From assembly GCA_964558415.1 (NCBI GenBank), contig CAZLDI010000001.1, positions 62,001 through 126,000 on the forward strand: a stretch of 64,000 bases of DNA, read 5' to 3'. The translations under genes were made by a program, and so were the position numbers. Positions 33,428-41,084 of this stretch are shown here, piece by piece. Under the pieces are notes generated by a model. It searched no databases. It was not told where the DNA came from and saw only the letters and a program-made list of their open reading frames with translations. Each line of letters opens with the position of its first letter. Position 1 is the stretch's first letter. Origin of the DNA: CAZLDI01 sp964558415 (GTDB lineage: Bacteria > Chloroflexota > Dehalococcoidia > SM23-28-2 > RBG-16-64-32).

Positions 33428-34691
33428 GCTCGGAGGGCGGCGTGTTAACGGCGGATGGGCCGAGGGCCACGTCCCTTATCCGACGCGCCGGTGAGGCGAG
33501 AAGCCATGTGGCGGCGAGCAGGACGCCGCTCCCCGCGACGACGAGAGTGGCGCGCAGGCCGATGGTCTCCCCCAGTACGCCGCCGGCAACCGCGCCGGCG
33601 AGAGTCGCGGCCATGCCACTGAGGCGCATGCCGGCGTTCACGCGGCCCATGAACTGCTCCGGCGTGATCGATTGCCGCACGCTGACCTGGGAGATGTCGT
33701 AGACGGTGAACCAGCCGTCGCCGAGGACCTGTTGGGCGATGAGGAGCGAGGCCGCGATCAGTCCAGCGCCGGTGGCGGCGGGCACGAAGAGCATCGAGAC
33801 GCCCGTCAGAGCCAGACCGACGACCATCGCGGGGCCCGTGCCGAGGCGGCGCGTCGCGCGGCCCGCGAAAAGCGCTCCGGCAAGCGAGCTGACGCCACCG
33901 ACCGCGAAGATCATGCCGAGCACGCCCGTTCCGAAGCCAAGCTCCTCGACGACGTAGAGCATGAAGACGACGCCGAACACGCGGAGAGAGAAGGCCTCGG
34001 CCATGCCGGTAATGGCGATCGCGCGAAGGATGGGGTCGCGCAGCAACGTTCGGGCGCCTTCACGAGCCTCGTCCCAGAGGCGCTCCCGCTGTTCTGCGGG
34101 CGGCGAGATTTCCTCCTTGCTTATCGCACCGATGAACAGTGCCGAAGCGACGAAGGTGACCGCATCGATCAGAACGGCGGCAGGCCCGCTGAGCAGTTGC
34201 ACAAGCCAGCCTGAGGCGCTGAAGGCGCCCACCTCAGCGACGGAGGCGGTCGCAGCGAGCTTGCTGTTGCCTTCGAGCAGTTCGTCCTTGTGGACAAGTG
34301 AGGGAAGGTACGACATGTAGGCGATATCGAAAAGCATCGTGAGCGTCCCGGTGAGAAAGGCGACCACGTAGAGCTGCTCGATCACAAGCGCATCGAGGGC
34401 GTAGGCGAGGGGTACGCTAAGCAGAATGCCTGCACGGCCGAGGTCACAGGCGATCATCACGGGGCGGCGCTTGAGGCGATCCACCCAGACGCCGGCGAAC
34501 AGGCCGACGACGAGTCCGGCGATGATGTCGGCCGAGCCGAGGATCGCTATCTGGTATGGACGCGCGTCCAGGGCGAGGATGGCGGTGAAGGGCAGCGCTG
34601 TGCGGGTGATGAGCGAGCCGAAGACGGAGACGGTCTGGCCGCTCCAGAGCTTAACGAAGTCCGGGTGGCGCCAGAGGCCGTCAAGGGGCAT
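33423..34691 (-). CDS. MFS exporter
   Basis: 422 residues, about 12 membrane spans. The N-terminus LWRHPDFVKLWSGQTVSVFGS and the loop ADIIAGLVVGLFAGVWVDRLKRRPVMIACD (shortened motif A: GVWVDRLKRR) match the EntS/macrolide-exporter branch of MFS permeases. It would move a small molecule outward by proton antiport. The stop TAG belongs to a REP-like hairpin. Confidence 0.88.
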   Translation of the reverse strand: MPLDGLWRHPDFVKLWSGQTVSVFGSLITRTALPFTAILALDARPYQIAILGSADIIAGLVVGLFAGVWVDRLKRRPVMIACDLGRAGILLSVPLAYALDALVIEQLYVVAFLTGTLTMLFDIAYMSYLPSLVHKDELLEGNSKLAATASVAEVGAFSASGWLVQLLSGPAAVLIDAVTFVASALFIGAISKEEISPPAEQRERLWDEAREGARTLLRDPILRAIAITGMAEAFSLRVFGVVFMLYVVEELGFGTGVLGMIFAVGGVSSLAGALFAGRATRRLGTGPAMVVGLALTGVSMLFVPAATGAGLIAASLLIAQQVLGDGWFTVYDISQVSVRQSITPEQFMGRVNAGMRLSGMAATLAGAVAGGVLGETIGLRATLVVAGSGVLLAATWLLASPARRIRDVALGPSAVNTPPSEP

Positions 34692-34801
34692 GGGAGGACT
34701 GTTCCGGCCGCGGGATATGAGTCATGCAGTACTGGTGGTTTCGGGCGGGCAGGGCAAGGAATGTGTCCCGATGCGCTGTGCGATGTCGAACGGGGGTGCC
34801 G

Positions 34802-34922
34802 GGACGGGTCCCTCCACTGCGGTCGGGATGACAAGAAGCGCGGGTGTGCGAGTGTGTCCCGAAAGGACGTGCGCGGCGGGGTGTCGTGCCGGGACAGGCC
34901 CCTCCACTGCGGTCGGGGTGAC
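34802..34922. repeat. Two class C hairpins with compensatory difference
   Basis: 34802-34832 has TCCC/GGGA arms; 34892-34922 has CCCC/GGGG arms. Loop (CACTGC) and TGAC tail are the same. There is no gene between them. Confidence 0.76.
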
Positions 34923-34933
34923 GGTGGAAGCGG

Positions 34934-35791
34934 CTATTCTTTGTCGAGCCAGCGGTTGAACTGTGCCGGGCGCTTCTCCTGGAACGCCTTCATACCTTCG
35001 CGGGCGTCTTCGTGGTGGTCGCTGATCGCGGTCTTGGTGGCGATGTCGTCGAGCGCCTGCGCGAAGCCCATTTCGGCGGCGTTGTAGACGGAGCGCTTGA
35101 GCAGGCGCATCGCGACCTGGGGGCCGTTCGCCAGCTCGCGGGCGAGCTCCAGCGCGCGGTCCGCGAGATGTTCCGGCGGCACGACTTCGTGCACGAGGCC
35201 GAGAGTGAGCGCTTCGCCGGCGCTGACGATCTTGTTGCGCATCAGGAAGTCGATCGTCTTGGGGACGCCCATGTGCTGGACGAGGAGGTACTGGCCACCT
35301 TCGTCCGGCATGAAGCCAAAGCGCAACGTGCCGCTGCCGAGTCGCGCGTCGCTTGAGGCGACTCGGAAGTCGCAGGACAGGGCGAGCGAGAGGCCGGTCT
35401 GGATCGCCAGGCCGTTGATGGCAGCGATCGAGAGCTTATCGAGGTTCCGGACGGCGACATTGAGCGACTGCGACAGGGCGCGCAGCGCGTCGTAGGTGCT
35501 GATGGCGTCGCGATGGCCGGCGTGGACGTCCGGGACGAGCGCTCCGCCCTCGTACTGGACCGGGCGGCCGGTGATGTCGTCGCCGGCGCAGAAGGCGCGG
35601 CCGCTGCCGGTGATTACGACGACGCGGACCGTGTTGTCCATCTGCGCCTGAAGCAGCGTCTCGACGAGGTCGCGCTTCAGCGCCTGGGTCATGCCGTTGA
35701 GGCGCTCCGGGGTGTTGAAGGTGATAAGCGCTATGCCGGGATCGTGCAGCGCGACCTCAAAGCCGCGGAACTGTCCCTCGCTGAACGCCAC
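34934..35791 (-). CDS. Enoyl-CoA hydratase/isomerase family protein
   Basis: 285 residues from GTG 35791, one nucleotide after the stop of the next crotonase gene upstream, so the pair is translationally coupled. Crotonase signatures: VVITGSGRAFCAGDDITG near residue 70, INGLAIQTGLSLALSCDFRVA near 130, GFMPDEGGQYLL near 165. Probably beta-oxidation or aromatic-CoA metabolism. The two adjacent crotonases are clearly paralogous. Confidence 0.86.
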   Translation of the reverse strand: MAFSEGQFRGFEVALHDPGIALITFNTPERLNGMTQALKRDLVETLLQAQMDNTVRVVVITGSGRAFCAGDDITGRPVQYEGGALVPDVHAGHRDAISTYDALRALSQSLNVAVRNLDKLSIAAINGLAIQTGLSLALSCDFRVASSDARLGSGTLRFGFMPDEGGQYLLVQHMGVPKTIDFLMRNKIVSAGEALTLGLVHEVVPPEHLADRALELARELANGPQVAMRLLKRSVYNAAEMGFAQALDDIATKTAISDHHEDAREGMKAFQEKRPAQFNRWLDKE

Positions 35792-35792
35792 G

Positions 35793-36608
35793 TCACTCTC
35801 CCTTGAAGACGGGCTTGCGCTTCTCGACGAATGCCTTGGCGGCTTCGCGGTGATCTGTGGTGCCGCCGGAGAGGCGCATGTTCAAGGCCTCGTGGTTGAG
35901 GACCGTGAGCAGGTCATTCGACTCGCCGAGGTTGAAGTTCTCCTTCATCCGCCCGTAGGCGAGCGTTGGGCCGGCAGCGAGCTCGGACGCCAGACCGAGC
36001 GCCTCTTCCTCCAGGCGGTCGTGCGGGACGACGCGGTTGATCATCCCGGTGCGCAGGGCTTCTTCCGCGTCCAGGATCTGGCCGGTGAAGTAGAGCTCCC
36101 GCGCCTTGCCCCAGCCGACGAGCTTCTGAAGGAAGTACGAGCCGCCGAAGTCGCCGCTGAAGCCGACGTTGCGGAAGGCGGTGCCGAACTTCGCCTGGTC
36201 CGAGGCGATGCGGATGTCGCAGGAGAGCGCGAGGCTGAGGCCGGCGCCGACGGCGTAGCCGTTAACCGCGGCGATCACGGGCTTGGGCATGGTGTGCATC
36301 ATGAAGCTGGTGCGGCGCTGCGATTGGCGCAGCTCGTCGACACCGGCGGCCAAGCTTGCGGACGGGGAACGCTGGCCGTCGCCACGGTCGGCGCGGGACG
36401 CCATGCCCTTGACGTCGCCGCCGGCGCAGAAGCCGCGGCCGGTGCCGGTGAGAACGACGCAGCGGACGGAGGGATCATCGGAGCAGTCCGCGAGGTGCTT
36501 CATGAGCAGGGGCATGAGTTCGCCGCCCATTGCGTTCAGGCTCTCGGGGCGGTTCAGGGTGATCAGCGCGACGCCATCGGGGCGCTTTTCGAACAGTGTG
36601 TCGGGCAT
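35793..36608 (-). CDS. Enoyl-CoA hydratase/isomerase family protein
   Basis: 271 residues. VVLTGTGRGFCAGGDVKGMA near residue 60, VNGYAVGAGLSLALSCDIRIA near 115, and FRNVGFSGDFGGSYFLQKLVG near 140. Resembles the 2-(1,2-epoxy-1,2-dihydrophenyl)acetyl-CoA isomerase-like branch, but no other phenylacetate gene is adjacent, so substrate is unassigned. First gene of the coupled crotonase pair. Confidence 0.87.
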   Translation of the reverse strand: MPDTLFEKRPDGVALITLNRPESLNAMGGELMPLLMKHLADCSDDPSVRCVVLTGTGRGFCAGGDVKGMASRADRGDGQRSPSASLAAGVDELRQSQRRTSFMMHTMPKPVIAAVNGYAVGAGLSLALSCDIRIASDQAKFGTAFRNVGFSGDFGGSYFLQKLVGWGKARELYFTGQILDAEEALRTGMINRVVPHDRLEEEALGLASELAAGPTLAYGRMKENFNLGESNDLLTVLNHEALNMRLSGGTTDHREAAKAFVEKRKPVFKGE

Positions 36609-36756
36609 GTCGGGCCTCCTTCGGACAGAATCTGCGGGGGACAGTGTATCACCTGCGGGAGTCGTCAGTGGGCAAGGGTCAGTGGTTAGTGGTTAGTGGG
36701 CGAGCGGGGAGGGTGTTGTGTCCCGGTGGCGCGTATCCAGGCGGAACGCCTCGCAC

Positions 36757-36841
36757 GGACAGACCCTTCGCTGCGCTCGAGGGTGACAGGGGTGCGGGAG
36801 CCCGTCCTCCGCTCACGGTACGAGGGCCTCACCATGAGCGG
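36757..36841. repeat. Class C and class A hairpins before the crotonase pair
   Basis: Class C at 36757-36788 (ACCCT/AGGGT arms). Class A at 36809-36841 (CCGCTCACGGT-acgagggcctc-ACCATGAGCGG, one mismatch), where three adjacent stem positions differ from the other copies on both arms. Just before, GTGGTTA is tandemly repeated near 36680. Confidence 0.74.
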
Positions 36842-36895
36842 GACCGGGAGGGGGTCGTATGCGAAGCGGTGGGAGTGCGGCGCGTCGCGCGCAGT

Positions 36896-36919
36896 GGGCG
36901 CGGCGAGCAGCGCCCCTAC
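36896..36919 (-). repeat. REP-like GTAG hairpin supplying the RtcB stop codon
   Basis: Minus strand: GTAG then GGGCGCTGCTCGCCGCGCCC. The TAG is the stop codon of rtcB. Confidence 0.7.
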
Positions 36920-38115
36920 AGGCCTTTGTAGTTGATGAACTGGGTGAGAACTGTTAGCGGCTCGATGAGGTCCGCGGAGTCTTCGATCACTTGCTCGATC
37001 GGTTTGTAGGCGGAGGGGGCCTCGTCCAGGAGGCGCCTGGCGTCGCGGTCGAGCCAGGTCTTGCCTTTCATCTGGTCGCGGAAGTCCTGCTCGCTGAGGG
37101 TTTTGCGGGCCTGGTTGCGGCCCATCACGCGGCCGGCGCCGTGCGGGCTGGTGTGGTAGGCCTCGGGGTTGCCGCGGCCCCGCACGATGTAGGTCGCGGC
37201 GCCCATGCTGCCGGGGATGATGCCCATTTTGGCTTCGCTTGCGTCAATCGCGCCCTTGCGGGTGAGCCATGTTCCGTCGGCGAGCTGCTCGGCGTAGTTG
37301 TGGTGGCAGTTGATGCGCTGGACTTCGGCCCAATCGGAACCGAGTTCGCGAGATACGGCCTCCATCAGCGAGTCCATCATCGCCTCGCGCTGGGCGTAGG
37401 CGTAGCGCTGGGCCCAGAGCATGTCGCCCAGATAGGCCCCCGCCTCTTGCGTCTCGGCGGGCAGGTAAGCGAAGTCCCGGTCTTCCAGAGCGATACCGTG
37501 GTCCGCGCAGTGCTGTTTGGCCACGCCGACGTGCTCCGAGGCCAGCAGGTTGCCGATGCCACGCGAGCCGGAATGCAGCAGCAGCCAGACGCGGCCACGG
37601 CTGTCCTCGCAGACCTCCACAAAGTGGTTGCCTGCGCCCAGGGTGCCGAACTGGATCAGCGCCTTGCGCCGCAGGTCCTCGCCGCGCTTGGCGAGGGCGG
37701 TCTCGTCGAGCCCGGCGGGGAAGCCGTTATCAGCGACGAAGCGAGTCGCCTGCGCCAGCGGGGTCTTGTGGCTGGTACCGACGCCGGACGGGATGAGCGC
37801 GCAGATGTGCCCCATGACCTGGCCCTCCCTACCACGGAAGGCGTCGCGCTCGAGGTCCGTCTCGACGGCGATCATGCCGCAGCCGATGTCGACACCGACG
37901 GCGTACGGCATGACCGCCTTCTTCGTCTTGAGCGCGCTGCCCACGGGCGGGCCAAAGCCGTAGTGGGCGTCCGGCATCAGGGCGAGATAGCCCTCGATGA
38001 CCGGCACGCGGCTGATCTTCTCGGCCTGGCGCTGCGTGGCGGTGTCGATGATGGAGGCCCAGGACTTGACGACGCCGCGGCCGTATTCGTTTTCGGTTTG
38101 GATTGTGTCGATCAT
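36916..38115 (-). CDS. rtcB: RtcB family RNA-splicing ligase
   Basis: 399 residues. Joins 2',3'-cyclic phosphate (3'-phosphate) RNA ends to 5'-OH ends with GTP and Mn2+. Active-site features: VGVDIGCGM (metal Cys), GAGNHFVEV and LLHSGSRGIG (metal His), RINCHHNYAE, and SPHGAGRVMGR with the His that takes GMP. Shorter than the 480-residue archaeal/tRNA type, matching the bacterial repair type. No archease gene is adjacent. The stop TAG is part of a REP-like hairpin. Confidence 0.94.
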   Translation of the reverse strand: MIDTIQTENEYGRGVVKSWASIIDTATQRQAEKISRVPVIEGYLALMPDAHYGFGPPVGSALKTKKAVMPYAVGVDIGCGMIAVETDLERDAFRGREGQVMGHICALIPSGVGTSHKTPLAQATRFVADNGFPAGLDETALAKRGEDLRRKALIQFGTLGAGNHFVEVCEDSRGRVWLLLHSGSRGIGNLLASEHVGVAKQHCADHGIALEDRDFAYLPAETQEAGAYLGDMLWAQRYAYAQREAMMDSLMEAVSRELGSDWAEVQRINCHHNYAEQLADGTWLTRKGAIDASEAKMGIIPGSMGAATYIVRGRGNPEAYHTSPHGAGRVMGRNQARKTLSEQDFRDQMKGKTWLDRDARRLLDEAPSAYKPIEQVIEDSADLIEPLTVLTQFINYKGL

Positions 38116-38122
38116 GGATTGA

Positions 38123-38971
38123 CTACCCCTGCCGCTTGAGCTGGCCGGTCTTGCGCGCCCAGCGTTCGGCGACGGCGAAGACGGCGATGCCGCCGGGCAC
38201 GAGGACGGCGCCGAAGAGGACCAGCGTGAGCAGCGTCTCCCACATGTCCGTCACACCACGGCCCTCGATGATCGCTCCGCGAACGCCGTCCAGCAAGTAG
38301 GTGGCAGGCGAGATGTAGGAGAACGCCCGCAGCCAGTCCGGGAGGACGTCGACGCTGTAGTAGACGCCGGAGACGAGCAGGACGATCGCCTGGAGCATGA
38401 AGCTCATCTGCGTACCCCGCTCCGGGTAGAGCAGCGGGAGGACGCCGGCGAGGATGCCCAGCCCGGCGACGCTGACGCTGCCCACGGCGATGACGCTGGC
38501 GGCGGCGAACCAGTCCGCCTGACCGAGGTCGACCGTGAAGAACGGCACGGCGATGGCGAAGATAAGCAGCGTCCGGATGATGGCGTGGAGCACCCCGAAG
38601 ACGGACATGCCGATCAGGTGGACGGCGCGCGAGACCGGGGCCATCAGCGTGTGCTCGATCGTGCCTTCCCAGCGCTCCCAGGTGATCACGAGGCTGATGT
38701 CGTCCAGCACCGCCGAGAGGTACGCCCAGACGAGCGTGCCAAGGAGCAGGAAGATCACGAGGCTGGAGGCGTCGGTAGCCAGTCCGGCTTGCTCCGCCTC
38801 CTCCGCGATGAAGGTGATCGCCAGGGTGTTTACGACGCCGTAGACGAGCCAGACTAGCTCCCAGGCCCAGTAGCGCTTCCAGAGGTTGGTCTGGCGCTCG
38901 ACGAACGCCCAGCCGAGGGCGGCGCGGCCGGCGCGGCCGGGCAGCACGATATGTTGCGGGATGCTAGACAC
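38123..38971 (-). CDS. ABC-2 type exporter permease
   Basis: 282 residues, six membrane spans (LAITFIAEEAEQAG after span 1; VIFLLLGTLVWAYLSAVL; MSVFGVLHAIIRTLLIFAIA; VSVAGLGILAGVLPLL; IVLLVSGVYYSV; LVLFGAVLVPGGIAVFAV). Contains ITWERWEGTIEHTLMAPVSR, the cytoplasmic coupling region common to ABC-2 permeases of drug and polysaccharide exporters. Overlaps the end of the ATPase gene by 8 nt, so the two form one exporter. Confidence 0.9.
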   Translation of the reverse strand: MSSIPQHIVLPGRAGRAALGWAFVERQTNLWKRYWAWELVWLVYGVVNTLAITFIAEEAEQAGLATDASSLVIFLLLGTLVWAYLSAVLDDISLVITWERWEGTIEHTLMAPVSRAVHLIGMSVFGVLHAIIRTLLIFAIAVPFFTVDLGQADWFAAASVIAVGSVSVAGLGILAGVLPLLYPERGTQMSFMLQAIVLLVSGVYYSVDVLPDWLRAFSYISPATYLLDGVRGAIIEGRGVTDMWETLLTLVLFGAVLVPGGIAVFAVAERWARKTGQLKRQG

Positions 38972-39821
38972 CAGCCAACGCCTCCTTTCGCACTTCGTCC
39001 TCTTCGATGCTCTTGCCGGTTAGTTCCATGAAAACGGTCTCCATCGTCACATCTGCCACCGGACGCCCACGGGCCACGCGCTCCCGCAGCTCCAGTGATG
39101 TTCCTTCGGCGACGATGCGGCCGCCGGCGATGAAGGCGATACGGTCGCAGAGGAGCTCCGCTTCGTCCATGTCGTGCGTCGTCAGCAGGATCGTGCTGTC
39201 GTGCTCTTCCCGCGCGCTGCGGATGAACGCCTGGACGTCCCGCTTGCTGCGCGGGTCAAGGCCGGTAGTCGGTTCATCGAGCAGCATCAGGACCGGCGAG
39301 GTCAGGAAGCTGCGGGCGACCGCGATCTTCTGTTGCTGGCCGCGCGAGAGGTGGCTCATCGGCTCCGATGCGCGCTCCCATTCGAAGCCCAGCCTCTCCA
39401 GGATACCGGGCAGGCGCTTGCGTATCTCGCGTGGCGAGAGGCTGTAAACGCGACCGAAGAACAGCAGGTTCTCCACCGCCGACATGTTGCGGAAGAACGA
39501 GGGGTCCGCGGAGACGCGGTTGATCAGCCGACGCACGTCCGCGGACTGCTGCACCACGTCGAGCCCGAAGACGCGCACGCTGCCGCTGTCCGGCAGGAGT
39601 AGCGTGCTGAGGACGCGGACGAGGGTGCTCTTGCCGGAGCCATTCGCGCCCAGCAGGCCCCAGATCTCGCCGCGGCGGATCTCAAACGATACGTCGGTCA
39701 GGACCTGGAAGCGGCGGGCGTCGCCGTTTCCGTCGCGGCGCCAGGGCAGGACCCTACGATAGTCGAACCCGCCGCCGAAGTATTTGTTTAAGCCGTGGGC
39801 CTTAACCGCCAGGGTCTCCAT
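38964..39821 (-). CDS. ABC-2 exporter ATP-binding protein
   Basis: 285 residues. Walker A LLGANGSGKSTLVR near residue 58, the Q-loop region around ADPSFF, signature HLSRGQQQKIAVA near 158 (SRGQQ in place of SGGQ), Walker B VLMLLDEPTTGLD, H-loop LTTHDMDEAE. DrrA/NodI-like exporter ATPase. The variant signature (Ser-Arg-Gly) is seen in some exporters. Forms an operon with the permease downstream. Confidence 0.92.
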   Translation of the reverse strand: METLAVKAHGLNKYFGGGFDYRRVLPWRRDGNGDARRFQVLTDVSFEIRRGEIWGLLGANGSGKSTLVRVLSTLLLPDSGSVRVFGLDVVQQSADVRRLINRVSADPSFFRNMSAVENLLFFGRVYSLSPREIRKRLPGILERLGFEWERASEPMSHLSRGQQQKIAVARSFLTSPVLMLLDEPTTGLDPRSKRDVQAFIRSAREEHDSTILLTTHDMDEAELLCDRIAFIAGGRIVAEGTSLELRERVARGRPVADVTMETVFMELTGKSIEEDEVRKEALAGV

Positions 39822-39851
39822 ATCTCTCCTTCACTGCAGTTATCGGGTCGA

Positions 39852-40013
39852 TCACGACCCTCTGCCCCTTCCCTGCGCCACGTGCCGGACCAGACCCTGC
39901 TGAATGCGTCCTTTGAACTGGGCCGCGTGCGCGCCCTTCGGGTCGGACCCGCGGGGGCCTGGCTTTCCAAACTTGGCCTTCTGGCCGGTCTTCTTATGTT
40001 TTCCTCGCGACAT
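39852..40013 (-). CDS. 53-residue highly basic small protein
   Basis: Too short for usual callers. ATG at 40013 is preceded by AAGAAGGAG nine nt upstream. The product begins MSRGKHKKTGQKAKFGKPG and continues GAHAAQFKGRI, VRHVAQGRGRG; about a quarter of its residues are Lys or Arg, with almost no hydrophobic core. It resembles ribosome- or RNA-associated tails. No family was recognised. It lies on the same strand just before the ABC-2 exporter genes. Confidence 0.65.
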   Translation of the reverse strand: MSRGKHKKTGQKAKFGKPGPRGSDPKGAHAAQFKGRIQQGLVRHVAQGRGRGS

Positions 40014-40088
40014 TTTTAATCGCTCCTTCTTGCCGGCTCACTATACTGTTGTCGCTTGACATCGCCGTGTCAGCACCGCCTGGGGGCA

Positions 40089-40125
40089 ACAAAAAAACCC
40101 ACCGCAGCCATCTGCCGGCGGTGGG
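40089..40125 (-). terminator. Intrinsic terminator of the 35-codon gene
   Basis: Minus strand: CCCACCGC stem with GCGGTGGG around an 11-nt loop, followed directly by seven T. It lies 28 nt past the stop of the gene at 40153-40260. Confidence 0.85.
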
Positions 40126-40152
40126 TGGAACTGCTGCGTCCGAAGACCTAAC

Positions 40153-40260
40153 TCAGAGGCTGTCTCCCGTGAAGGGCGCACTCGTCCCACCCATGCGCAG
40201 TCCGCCGATGGGGTTGGTTATCTCCCCGCGGCGCGCACCGGTGATGGCGATGTCGTTCAT
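40153..40260 (-). CDS. 35-residue orphan peptide with its own promoter and terminator
   Basis: ATG 40260 with GGAGAGG 11 nt upstream and AGG next to the start. The product begins MNDIAITGARRGEITNPIG and ends GLRMGGTSAPFTGDSL; it is Gly-rich, has no signal or membrane segment, and no family was recognised. The small transcription unit is complete: TTGACA-N17-TAGCAT promoter at 40304-40332 and intrinsic terminator at 40089-40125. A regulatory RNA of about 200 nt is the alternative. Confidence 0.6.
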   Translation of the reverse strand: MNDIAITGARRGEITNPIGGLRMGGTSAPFTGDSL

Positions 40261-40303
40261 CCTGACGAATGCCTCTCCTGTAGATTGCTCGGATGTCAGG
40301 AGG

Positions 40304-40332
40304 ATGCTATCACCGACGGTTTGGCCTGTCAA
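40304..40332 (-). promoter_or_regulatory. Promoter of the 35-codon gene
   Basis: Minus strand: TTGACA, 17-nt spacer, TAGCAT. One of the best sigma-70-type promoters in the window. Confidence 0.72.
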
Positions 40333-40394
40333 TATGCGGGCAGGAAGGAGGAAGGAGGGAGGAGGAAGAAGGAAGGAGGAAAGGCGAGGTGTCG

Positions 40395-40424
40395 TTGTCA
40401 GCGTTGCGGAGGTCGCTTTAATAT
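40395..40424 (+). promoter_or_regulatory. Promoter of the tRNA-Thr gene
   Basis: TTGTCA, 18-nt spacer, TAATAT, 10 nt before the mature tRNA 5' end. Confidence 0.7.
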
Positions 40425-40434
40425 AGGTTGGGGG

Positions 40435-40509
40435 GCCAACGTAGCTCAGCGGTAGAGCAGCTGTTTCGTAAACAGCAGGTCGGCGGTTCGAATCCGCCCG
40501 TTGGCTCCA
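40435..40509 (+). tRNA. tRNA-Thr (CGT anticodon)
   Basis: Acceptor arms GCCAACG and CGTTGGC, D-arm GCTCAGCGGTAGAGC, anticodon stem-loop GCTGT-TTCGTAA-ACAGC giving CGT, T-arm GGCGGTTCGAATCCGCC, discriminator T and an encoded CCA. Reads ACG codons. Confidence 0.97.
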
Positions 40510-40529
40510 GAAATGCACACGATCGATAG

Positions 40530-41006
40530 ATGCCCACCGCCCGTCATGCCGCTGTGATCGCGGCGCCTGTCAGCGACTTGTGGAGCCTGCTGGCGAGCCT
40601 TGAGTCGTGGCCGCGCTGGATGCACGTGCCGTACGTGAGCGAGTCGGTGCGGGTGACGTCTGAGGGACCGGCGGGCCCGGGGGCGGAGTTCGAGATGAAG
40701 GGGCGGCTCGGTTCGCGGCTGTTCGCGCGGGTGACCGCGTGGGAGGAAGAGCGACGGCTGGAGTATGAGATCTACCGCTCGGAGTATCCTTCGGACCGGC
40801 TGACGTTCGGGCGGGCGGTGATTACGATCGTGCTGGAGCCCCTCGGCCCGGACCGGACGAAAGCGACGTGCGAGCACCGGCTGGAGGGGAAGGGGTTGGC
40901 AGGACGCGCCTATGCGGCGACTGTCATGCGGCCGCTGATCAAGGCGAACGCTCAGCGGATTGTGGACAGCCTGGCGGCTGCGGGGAGAGCGAGAGGCAAG
41001 TGGTAA
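40530..41006 (+). CDS. SRPBCC (START-like) family protein
   Basis: 158 residues. Pattern of the polyketide cyclase/dehydrase group: ARHAAVIAAPVSDLWSLLASLESWPRWM at the start (shared loop WPRW), then a beta sheet (SESVRVTSEGPAGPGAEFEMKG, WEEERRLEYEI, AVITIVLEPL) and a C-terminal helix (GRAYAATVMRPLIKANAQRIVDSL). Such folds bind hydrophobic ligands in a cavity. Ligand unknown. It starts 21 nt after the tRNA with no SD and may be co-transcribed with it. Confidence 0.8.
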   Translation: MPTARHAAVIAAPVSDLWSLLASLESWPRWMHVPYVSESVRVTSEGPAGPGAEFEMKGRLGSRLFARVTAWEEERRLEYEIYRSEYPSDRLTFGRAVITIVLEPLGPDRTKATCEHRLEGKGLAGRAYAATVMRPLIKANAQRIVDSLAAAGRARGKW

Positions 41007-41056
41007 TCGGCAATTGGGGGCGGCGTTCCGGCAACCGCGATCGCTGATGGTGGAGT

Positions 41057-41084
41057 GGGCGGTTGGGCCGTGGCCCGCCCCTAC
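41057..41084 (-). repeat. REP-like GTAG hairpin supplying the aldo/keto reductase stop codon
   Basis: Minus strand: GTAG then GGGCGGGCCACGGCCCAACC; the TAG is the stop codon. Confidence 0.65.

Noticed and set aside
40153..40518. Long minus-strand frame whose N-terminal part reads RADSNRRPAVYETAALPLSY
   Set aside because: That part is the antisense of the tRNA-Thr gene, a classic false protein. Only the last 35 codons, with their own promoter and start, are kept as a candidate.
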